Origin: Malania oleifera
Taxonomy: Eukaryota > Streptophyta > Magnoliopsida > Santalales > Ximeniaceae
NCBI RefSeq assembly: GCF_029873635.1
Contig: NC_080425.1
Coordinates: forward strand, 45,795,678-45,859,677
Length of the DNA stretch: 64,000 nucleotides
Reading direction: 5' to 3'
The notes under the pieces are model-generated. The model saw only the letters and a list, made by a program, of their open reading frames with translations. It did not search any database and was not told where the DNA came from. The translations under genes were made by a program, and so were the position numbers. Of this stretch, positions 55,278 through 64,000 are shown piece by piece. How positions within the stretch are numbered: the first letter of the stretch is position 1; each line of letters opens with the position of its first letter.

Positions 55278-57203
55278 TGTTGGAATTGGTGTGATCCCAA
55301 GAGGGGGGGAGGGGGTGAATTGGATTTTAAAACATTTTGGATAAATTAAGCATTTACGTCGATTCACCACATATCATATCCCATTCAATGTACACGCGTG
55401 TATGTAAAATAATTTTAACAGTGAAAGTAAACGTACACATGCGCAGTATATCTTATTTAAATCAAATGTGTGTATGTAAATAATTGTGACAGTAAACAAA
55501 CATTCATACACATGCTAAAATTTAAGTGCAGGAATTTAAATAAGATAGAGAGAGAATGACACACAGATTTGTTAACGAGGTTTGGCCAATACTACCTACG
55601 TCCCCGCCTTGGGCATACCCCCCAAGGATTCCACTATCTTTGCTCACTTAAATGAGCAGAGCAAAAATAGTTTACATCCTCTCCTTATGAGGCGAGGAAA
55701 ACCCAGCTCAATTACAAGGCTAAGCCAAACTTGTCTCACTTACGGGGCTGAGGCTCTCCAGTTCAATTTCCGGGCAGAATAGAACCGATCTTACTTACGG
55801 GACTGAGACTCTCCAGTTCATTTTCTGGCTGAACCCAACCGATACATGAAGAATATTTTTGTACATATGAAAAAGCTTCTAAATACAAGCATGGATGTAC
55901 ACATTAAGCTCATAAAAAAATACACACTCCAATGATATGAAATAATGCTCAAGGAGTGCAGGTGCTTTCAAAATAATTTTTATAATCTTTGAATATAATA
56001 TGTATGATGTGCACCTCAAAGATTTAAACCCTAAACCAAATATTTCTCCAAAAAATATTTTCAATAAAACATAGGAGAACCTAGGGTTTGAATGCAAACA
56101 AAATCCCTAAATAATACTCTCTTGTAAAAATGATTTTTAAGAATAAATGAAAGAGAGCGTTTGGAGAGTGAAAATTTTGACCCCAATAAAAAAGTTTTGC
56201 AATAAGAATGTGTTTTGGGGGAACTTTGATTAGGATAAAATTAGAGAGAAAAGTTGGTTAATCAAAGTTACTAATCAAAACAAATGAGGGGGTATTTATG
56301 GAGTTTACAAAAATTATGACCATTGGGGACACGCTGAGTATTTTGAAAAAAGATTAATTGAGTTTAATTAAAAATAACCCAGATTAATCTCGGTAAAAAT
56401 TTGAGCAACCCGAGAGGTTCAGTCGACCATTTTCATGGTTCGGTCGACTGGGGTGCTCAGTTTGATCGACTAGGGCATATTTGAACTAATGAGATGGTCA
56501 ACCAATCTTGAGGCGATTTCCAAAACTTTGAGGTTCGGTTGATTGTTTTGGGTTCGGTTGACCAAACTTTGGTGTTCGGTCGACTAGACAATTTTTGTAC
56601 TAAAGGTTCGGTCGACCAGGGCATTGGGATCTCCCACGTGTCTGTTCGGTTGACCAGAGCGTTGCAGCTCATTTTAGGTTCGGTCGACCGAAGGGTCAAA
56701 ATGTTGATCTTAGGGAGGTTCGGTCGACCGAAGGGCCTTAGTATTAGGGTTTGGTCGATCGAACATGCCAATTTGGGCAGTTCGTCCTTATTATAAGACA
56801 ATAGGGGACTTTTTCATGCAAAACTTTGGGTCCTATGGTCGATTTAAGGCCTTTGAGAGTTAACCCCAAAAATCCAGCATCGATCGACCGAAGGGTGCCC
56901 TACTGTCATTTGGTTCTCTATGGTCAATCTACTGGTTATCTGAGCATTTAAAACATATCATGCAAGATGTATGCATTATTATAGATCAAAGATATAAAAA
57001 TTAAATGCAATGCAACAAGAAATAATTGCTCCTCTTCATGGAATACGCCAAACTGTATGTCGTCTTTAAGTTTTGTCTTGACTTCCATTTCTCCTGTATC
57101 TTATGTCCGTGCTGACATGTAGACCTACTCACACACTAATGCACACATAAGTTACATGTGTTTTGTCAGCATCAAAACAAGGACCGGACTCAAAAAGTCA
57201 ACA
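55278..57203 (-). mobile_element. Solo LTR J (Sirevirus, minus strand) inside the 3' LTR of C
   Basis: 1,926 bp in inverted orientation: plus-strand start TGTTGGAATTGGTGTGATCC, end GACTCAAAAAGTCAACA. Flanks TTGCT (55273-55277) and CTGCT (57204-57208) are a near-perfect TSD. GTCGACC array about 56418-56900. Minus-strand MSA-like CCCAATGGTCA at 56317-56327 with a TATA-like CATAAATA 16 bp downstream. It is related to the host LTR, so it and C form an inverted pair. Confidence 0.88.
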
Positions 57204-59052
57204 CTGCTGTTGGATTAGTTATACCTAAGAAGAAATAATTTTAAATTTCCAATTCACCCCCCTTTTGGGAATACACCAATTCCAACATCGGTTGACCGAA
57301 CCCTTCCATTATTAATTAGCTCAGTTGATCGAACAGACCGTAGGCCAGAAAGTCAAAAGTTTGACTAAGCCTTGATCGACCGACCGATTTGCATTATAAA
57401 CGCTTCGGTCAATCGAACACATCAGAATCGGTCACCATACTGAATTGAAGGCACCGTCCTCAGTGGACTGAACCATAAAGTTTCTAACACCCCAACTACT
57501 TGGTCGACTAAGGCCGCCTTATAGTTCAAATTGGCCTTGGTCTACCGAATCCATATGAATGGTCAACCAACCATTGCCTTGGTCGACCGAACCCACGAAG
57601 GGTTCAAAATTGCGTAGATATGGTCAACCAAATCTATAGTTCAAAATTTCCTTGATTGACCAAACTTATAAAAGTGGTCGATCGAACCTCTCGGGTTGGT
57701 TAGGTTTTTACCGCAGATAAATGAGGTTAATTCTTATTGAACTCCATTAATATTTTTCTGAAAAGACCTCTGTGTCCCTAATGGTTTTTTTATTTTTTAT
57801 GGATGTCTATAAACACCCCTTCATTTGTATTAATTAGCAATAGATTAGCAAAAATCATTTAGCAAGAATTCTTTGAAAATTTTTATACTCATACTCTTAT
57901 TGTTCAAATTCTTCCAATCTTTCAGAGCATACTACTCATTCTCCTTACACTTTAATTTGAAAAACTATTTTTAAAGAGAATCATTTGTTATACTCCTTGG
58001 TTGCAAACTAATTGCAACTTGAAAGGGAGTTTGATTTTTGATTATTGTGCACATTTCATACCTCTTTTTGAAGCTTACAACTCTCTCATTTTGCATTATC
58101 TGAAAATTGATTTTTAGAGAGTAAGCTTAAGTTATTCCCATTGTATTTGACTGATAAATATCATTTGAGAGGAACTCATTCTTGCTTCCTAGTCTTGGCA
58201 TCCTTATTGCCATATTCAAGAGCTTGCTTGTGCTATTTGATAAAATATATTTTTGCAAGCTTGATCCTAATCTCTATTGTGATTAATACTAAAAATATAT
58301 TTGTTGAGATATCTGACTAGGGTTTCAACATTCCTTTGATTGTTCATATATTATAATATTATATTGAATCAAGGAAGTCACTCTCTCACACATACATATA
58401 TACACATAGTATTGAGAGTTGATATATAACTCGACCAATCTCACTTTGAGCATAAATACTTATCATCTATGAGTGCATTGATTGTGTGTAATGGTACATA
58501 CTTGCTTATTGGAGAAGCATTGATATTGTACACGAAAATTAATATTTTTTATCTATTGTATTTCAGGCGTGGCCTGAGGGGGTGTTGATCTAGCCCGTAA
58601 GGATTGGTTGTAAAGGTTTGGGGTTTCTCTTGCCCAGTAAGGAGAGGGAGGTTGTAACCGGTGTCGCTCCACCCATAAGTGCGCTTTAGTGGAATCCTCG
58701 GACTTGTAAGCTAGAGGCGAGGACGTAGACAGTATTGGCCGAACCCCAATAACATATTGTGTGTCACTTTCTCTTTCTCTAATCTATCTACTTTTGATAT
58801 ATTTATGCTTGCACTTAAATTATTGTGAATGATTTATTTGGTTTGAACTTCTGCATACATATTTGCTTAAGAAATTCTGAGTTTGCTATAACTGTTATAA
58901 CTTTTGTTCAGTGTTAAATTGTTGGATGATTGGTATTTGCGCAGACATACCCTAGGTTGTGGAATACTACTTGTGATTAGAATTTAACCTAGGAAGAATT
59001 TTAAATTTCTAATTCACCCCCCTATTGGGATTACACCAATTCCAACACATAG

Positions 59053-61184
59053 GCATGGTTGCCGGTGAGTGTCAATCAAACTTGGTATATGTTGTATTTC
59101 GTGGGATTTTCGGCTATTTTTTTGGTTGGAAAAGATTTTCGGGGTTGAAAAGAGTTAAAAAAAAAAAAAAAAAGCCCTATTTAGATTTCAAATGAAGAAG
59201 ATATATTCGTTTTCAAGTTTTAGGGTCTTGACATCATCGCCAATGATTCGCTGGAGATGACACTGGAACAGTATCTCCAGTAACAAATTTTCCCTTGAAC
59301 GTGTTGCACATGCCACCTCCCTATACCAATTGACCAGTTCACTCTTTTTTTATTTTATTTTTATTTGTATTTATTTTTATAATAATATATTTTAATTTTA
59401 AAAAAATTAATAAAAAAAATTTTTGATCTCAAAAAATTATGAAAAAAATAGGAGGGAGCCTAAAAAAAATTTATATTTTAATTTTTTTTCTTAATTTAAT
59501 TTCTTTATTTACTATTTATTTTCAATTTATCTTTTAATTGGGCTGTTTCTAGTCTAAAAAATATATTTTATTTTAGGTTTTTCTTTAAATTTATATTTTG
59601 AAATTTTAGGAAGATTTTTTGCAATATCTAGGGATTTTTAGATTAATTTTCAAACCATTTACGCATTTTATGTTAATTGTTCTTGTGTTTTTGGCCTTTA
59701 TAAATTAATTCATAAAAATTATAGAAAATTCCTTAAAAATACCAAAAAATAAAAGAGGTTTTTTATTCTATGTTTGAGGTTTTGAAATTGCTTTGAACCC
59801 CTTGACATCCTAATTTGAGTGTAGGTGTCAACTAATGCATAAAAATTGACCTTCTTAGACTCACAATGGCTCGTTTTGTCCGCATTTACTTATTTGCAAC
59901 TATTTGTATACTGAATTGTGCCAAATTGCAGTGGCATGACACTCTTGTGATGTTTGTAGAGTTCAAGATGGTTTGAATTATATATGATTCAATAATGTGT
60001 GATTATGTTTTGTTATAATATAACCAAAGCTCGTCATGAAATTGGGCATGATTGAATCTTGAATGTTGAATGATATGAATAAATGGTAATATAAAAATCC
60101 AAAAATAATCAATCAATCTAATGACGAATCCTAAGGTGGTGTCTTGTGCATACTTTTAAGGAGCTCAAGGTGAGAGCAATTGTCATCTTGTGTAGGGTAG
60201 ACCCAATAATCAATGGAAGGTATATATATATCAAAACATATTCACACAATAAAATTCATCCTACAACGGACCTCAAGGTGTGTCTTGTTGAGGTGAGGAT
60301 CATTGTCGTTATGTATGGGTTTATCTAATAAATTAAAGGTTGGTAAATGAAAAATGAAAGAATTAAAGTCTTGACAAATTGAATTCAAAGGTAACCATAA
60401 GCTAATTAGGTACCTTTTCGTAGAGTGAGTATGTAGGGGTGCTAGTACCTTCTCTTCACATAACTGCACTCAGACTTGGCTCTAGTATGTAGACCCTAAG
60501 TTAACTATGTGATCAATTAATTAGTATTAAATCATTAGGTGTTCTAACCTCACCAAAAACAAAGTAGGTTTGTGGTGACTCCATTGACATATTATTGACC
60601 CACATTTCATCCCTAAAATACAAATTTCACTTTTGAGTTCACCATTCATGTTGAGGCGATTTGTAGATTCACCTCAGTAAAGGTGAGCCTTTGGGATGTG
60701 CTGACACATAGACCAAAATATCAAGTTGTTGTGCATGTTTTTTTGCTTAAAGATCCAATCTTTGTTTCAAGCATGCACTCTTGGTATCCTGTTAGTTTTT
60801 GCTCAGTATTAGTAAAGGTCATCAGTGACTCTCTTGGAGTAGTGGTAGTGCTCATAAGTTGCTTTTGTGAGGCTCTAACAGTGTTATCTAAGTTTGTTGG
60901 TGAATTTTCCGTGGGAATTTTTGTGGTTTGCCTCTCCAATTATTTCAGTGTTGTGTGTTGGTTTCTTAGGGCTATGTTTGAGTTTCTTAGTACTGTGATA
61001 GCCTTGTATTGATTGTGTGTCACCTTGTTCATGGTTGTTTTGATTATTCTAACTAACCTTGTTATCATTGGTCTAAATTTGTGAGTGTTAGGATGGAGTT
61101 TTCTAATATGAAAAAGTATAATTCCCTCGTTAGTCACTTGTTTGAGTGAACTGCATACTATAACTATATTAGAAGAGGAGTATT
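59053..61184. other. Region without recognised gene
   Basis: A+T-rich, with an A17 run at about 59158-59174 and long T/A-rich stretches to 59800. No coding region I can support. Around 60120-60330 two loosely similar segments (AAGGTG.GTCTTGTG and CAAGGTGTGTCTTGTTG) are repeated. It may contain the unrecognisable upstream part of fragment E. Confidence 0.4.
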
Positions 61185-61996
61185 CAAGGTTTCTACAGTA
61201 TCAATTTCCACAACAAGCATCTTATCACATTGCAAATTTTTTTTAGTAAGGTGATACTATAATTTGTGTGTCATCTAGTATTCCCACTAGTCCCTGGGTT
61301 ATTGATTCTATTGACCATATAATAGGTGCAACCAACTTCTTTTATGTTCTCCAGTATCCTAAAAATCTACCTCAAGTCACCTTTGTTGATGGATCTACTA
61401 TTGTTGTTTAGGGGATATGAACAGAAAATCCTACTCCTTCCATCTTTCTATCTTTTGTTTTATACATTCCTAAATCCCTTTTCAATCGTATGTCAATCAA
61501 TAAGCTTACAAAGTCACTAAATTGTTTTCTCACTTTCTTTTTTTGATTCTTTGGTTATTCAAGATTTGAAGAAGAGAAAGACAATTGGAATAGACTTGAG
61601 GCTCATGGGCTTTACTACACTAAGTTGATTTCTCCTCCCATTGCCTAAAAAATCACGACTACATCACTTTCAATCCATTGTTTCATTGGTCACCCATCCT
61701 TGGACAAGTTGAAACATCTAGTTCCTACATTAAGTTATGTTGTTGGGTGAGTCTTGTCAATTAAGAAAATATCATCGTGTTCCTTTTGCTTCTTGAGTTG
61801 ACAGATGGGTGGTTAGTCCATTCATGCTAGTCCATTCTAACATTTGGGGCCTAGTTGTGCTACATTGAAGTTGGGTTTTCGGTACTTTGTTACATTTGTA
61901 GATGACTACTCTAGGATGACTTGGTTATATTTGATGAAAGATCGTTCTAAGTTGTTTAATATATTTTGTACATTATGTTCTCAAATAAACACTTAA
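61185..61996 (+). pseudogene. Copia protease-integrase remnant (element E)
   Basis: Plus-strand fragment with stops and frame changes. SIPTSPWVIDS near 61290-61312 is the protease entry (after DS the usual GAS is lost). LPQVTFVDGSTIVV near 61367-61410 and IPKSLFNRMSINKL near 61467-61510 follow. Pre-integrase IGHPSLDKLKHL is near 61685-61720. The integrase core FRYFVTFVDDYSRMTWLYLM lies near 61876-61938. The sequence is broken at about 61996 by Gypsy LTR K. It resembles plant Copia elements other than the Sireviruses. Confidence 0.7.
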
Positions 61997-62514
61997 TATG
62001 ACGCCCCGAAACCCACCAAGTGGGGTCCAGGTGCCATGTGTTCCAATCACCTGTATCTGATACCATAATTAACATGCACGCAACGGAACATAAATAAATA
62101 ACCTCAAATAAATACCAGAGTTCTATATAGCAACCCAAAAACAAACACTACAACATCTAGATATCTACATCCACAACCAGTATTTAAAACAAAATCTCGT
62201 ACAAATATATCTTTACATATATCAGTATCTCACAATACCCCAAAAAGAAACCACCAAAAATAATCCTAGCCTAGGCCTTCAAACTCGGTCTCCAGAAGAA
62301 CCTGAAAAATTGTTAATCCACTAGGGTGAGACACTTCTCAGTAAGGGTGGAATAAATTATATCAGTGTGTGACAACTGAGTTTTAATATTTATATTTCAA
62401 ATAAACTGCTTCTCATATAACATCAATAACAACTAAGAGAACGTATCATTAATAACATCACTGACATCTAATATCATACACACATCCAATATGCACAAGT
62501 ACATAATTTTTATG

Positions 62515-62820
62515 CAGGCGAAAGTCCCCAAGGATAGGGAAGATTACCTGCCCATACAAGTAGCTTCCCTCTGCTCTTGTACTAAAAACTACCTACTAGA
62601 GCACTCACCTTACTCAGTAAGCCCTCAGGTGAAGTATTACCTCACCTCCAGTACACACATCTTTATTATTTTAAAGGCGAAGGTTTCCGAGGATCGGGAT
62701 GTCTACCCGCCCATACAAGTAGCATCTCTTTGCACTGATACCAAGAAACTACCTAGCAGAGCACTCGCCTTTCTCAGCAAGCCCCCGGTGGTATGTTTAC
62801 CTCGCCGCATGCACACACAT
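62515..62820. repeat. Two-copy direct repeat of about 160 bp in LTR K
   Basis: 62515-62645 and 62672-62815 share GGCGAAAGT/GGCGAAGGT, CCCGCCCATACAAGTAGC, GAAACTACCTA.CAGAGCACTC and CAG.AAGCCC.C. Parts also resemble the 206-bp insert near 49100-49170 (CGAGGATCGGGG, CAGTAAGCCCCCGG). Confidence 0.7.
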
Positions 62821-62929
62821 GCATTCACAATATACTATATCATTATTATTATGTTTGAATTAAATTCACATGCACAACACATCCACACAGGAATCATGCA
62901 TCTCATACTTCATCTTCCAAAGTCCTCAG

Positions 62930-63230
62930 TACGTGGCCCACACAGAGCAACTGCATACATGTCAGTATGTGGCCCACACAGGAACCTACGTACTTCTTAT
63001 CTACATGTGGCCCACACAGGCACCACTACCCACACAAGGTACATAACATGGCCCACACATGCGCCCTTATCCACACAGGATATAACGTGGCCCACACAGG
63101 AACCACTACCCACACAGGGTACATAACATGACCTACACAGGCGCCATTATCCACACAGGATTTAACGTGGCCCACATAGGCACCACTCCAGTTTCCGTGA
63201 CACGTGGCCCACACAGGCACCACTATTCAC
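62930..63230. repeat. GTGGCCCACACAGG minisatellite in LTR K
   Basis: About nine copies of (C)GTGGCCCACACAGGC-ACCACTA spaced 25-45 bp apart, mixed with CCCACACAGG half-units. It occupies the position of the GGCCTCGCG-type units in the T LTR. Confidence 0.85.
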
Positions 63231-64000
63231 CAGTATCCAATTCCTATGACCTACCCGTCATACATCAGTAGAACAAGCTCCTCGACCTGCCAATGTCCTA
63301 CCATTACATTATGACAAGCTCCTCAACCTGCCAACGTCATATCATGATTTATATCTAGGCAATATAACAACCTCCTCATGCCAACGTTATACTGAGATGC
63401 ATACGAATAACCACACCAGTTAGTTCACATAGACGCATCAATGCATTTCCACACAGAAATCCAATAAATCAATTCATTTCTCACACAGTATCCCAACATA
63501 TCAATACATTTCCACACAGGAGTCAAACATAACAATTCATTTATCATACCATAATCATTCCAAACATCCCAACACACAAACCCAAATACCATAGTAATTC
63601 ATATTCAATTTATTAGGAAAAATTGTTCCCATGTCACACGAATTTAATATCATATACAATTATCCCAAATATAAACCTTAAACAAAATCATCATTTTTTT
63701 CCCAGTAATCAGGCTATTCTGAAAATCATATAGATAAATAATAAATTTCATATGCTAGTAAATAACTGGTTCGCCTTAATAAAATACTGATATAATTTTA
63801 TTTCCCTTTACCTAATTCCCTGAATCACGCTTGCAGGGCTCCCAAAATTATACCCGTAGTGCTCACCCGAACCCTGATTCAATCAAATCAACCCCAATAA
63901 AATATTATTTTAACCTTTCCTAATTTACAATAATTAAATAATAATTAATTTCTAAATAACCTATTTGTCCTAGTTTTGAGGCTATTCCTACAACGATACC

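Larger units (their letters stand above)
32523..57287 (+). mobile_element. Sirevirus C, gag only, containing nested elements
   Basis: 5' LTR 32523-34712, PBS at 34716, gag from 34768, a noncoding region interrupted by Gypsy element T (37216-51391), PPT at 53162-53175, and a 3' LTR 53176-57287 itself interrupted by solo LTR J. The flanks CCAGT (32518-32522) and TCGGT (57288-57292) look like one 5-bp TSD with two transitions. Removing the insertions leaves only about 4.3 kb of internal sequence with gag but no protease, integrase, RT or RNase H. It is therefore non-autonomous, similar to what have been called TR-GAG elements. Confidence 0.82.
53176..57287 (+). repeat. 3' LTR of Sirevirus C, split by solo LTR J
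   Basis: LTR parts 53176-55277 and 57204-57287, together about 2.19 kb, equal to the 5' LTR. GTCGACC array 53595-54085; MSA-like position 54162-54172 (CTCGATGGTCA); TATATATAT from 54189. A (CA)n tract at about 54663-54703 replaces the TA repeat of the 5' LTR. Confidence 0.88.
32069..59047 (+). mobile_element. Solo LTR D, split by Sirevirus C
   Basis: Outermost layer of the nest. The left part 32069-32522 starts TGTTGACTTTTTGAGTCCGA; the right part 57288-59047 ends ACACCAATTCCAACA. Both are flanked by the direct repeat CATAG (32064-32068 and 59048-59052). Together they make about 2.2 kb, the same length as the 5' LTR of C, so D is a solo LTR of the same family left by LTR-LTR recombination. 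The break lies inside its GTCGACC array. Right-part features: GTCGACC array 57288-57690, MSA-like CCTAATGGTTT at 57777-57787, TATAAAC at 57808. Confidence 0.88.
61997..64000 (-). repeat. Gypsy LTR K, incomplete at the window edge
   Basis: Starts TATGACGCCCCGAAACCC, comparable to the TATAACGACC end of the T LTR. It shares GTGAGACACTTCTCAGTAAG (about 62325-62344) and the CCCTTACCT...CTTGCAGGG region (about 63805-63840) with T. It is therefore a related Gypsy LTR in minus orientation whose other end lies outside the window. Internal repeats differ from T. Confidence 0.75.

Noticed and set aside
60683..61012. 109-codon hydrophobic open frame
   Set aside because: No recognised domain and overlapping open frames on the other strand; composition reflects T-rich DNA.
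62930..63230. Regularly spaced repeats resembling a CRISPR array
   Set aside because: Units and spacers vary in length, half-units occur, no cas genes are present, and the region is inside a plant Gypsy LTR.

Overview
The window looks like plant nuclear DNA, almost certainly from an angiosperm and probably a dicot. Evidence: GT-AG introns, an A+T-rich background, a cytosolic ribosomal protein L3 gene with a plant-type promoter, and LTR retrotransposons of the Copia/Sirevirus and Gypsy/chromovirus (Tekay/Del-like) groups. The species cannot be named from the sequence alone. I found one intact host gene; nearly all the rest is retrotransposon DNA in nested layers.

Layout. 1-585: remnant of a Copia gag-protease (A). 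586-17249: an old minus-strand Copia/Sirevirus (B; LTR 586-2372, pol 2828-5560, protease and gag 15900-17249). It is split by a complete 10.3-kb Sirevirus, S1 (5566-15894), with two LTRs of about 1.7 kb, PBS, PPT, TSD AGATT, a decayed gag-pol and an extra ORF 3' of pol. 17250-20063: a rearranged patch with an orphan coding-like stretch and LTR pieces F. 20064-23028: the 3' end of another Sirevirus (G). About 23250-29900: the RPL3 gene, five coding exons plus an inferred leader intron, encoding 389 residues. 30260-30496: a small Copia LTR/PBS remnant.

32069-59047 is a four-level nest. Solo LTR D (TSD CATAG) contains Sirevirus C (32523-57287), which retains only gag. C contains a Tekay-like Gypsy element T (37216-51391, minus strand, TSD ATTAT). 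T contains solo LTR H (42695-44922, TSD CCTTC) and solo LTR I (45238-47591, TSD GCGGC). The 3' LTR of C also holds minus-strand solo LTR J (55278-57203). 59053-61180 has no recognisable gene; 61185-61996 is a Copia protease-integrase remnant (E); 61997-64000 is an incomplete Gypsy LTR (K) that runs off the window.

Only RPL3 appears intact and functional. Every retroelement reading frame carries stops or frameshifts. The most interesting material is in the LTRs. Each family has its own array of short CpG-bearing palindromes in U3 (GGCAGGCGACTGCC, CGGTCGACCG or TCGTCGACGA). The GTCGACC-type LTRs also share a promoter module: a match or near match to the G2/M 'MSA' box YCYAACGGYYA placed 16 bp upstream of a TATA box. 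Two different Sireviruses carry TGA at the same gag codon (29). Coordinates of element ends come from LTR ends, target-site duplications and PBS/PPT read directly from the sequence; family names rest on recognised protein motifs and were not confirmed by database search.
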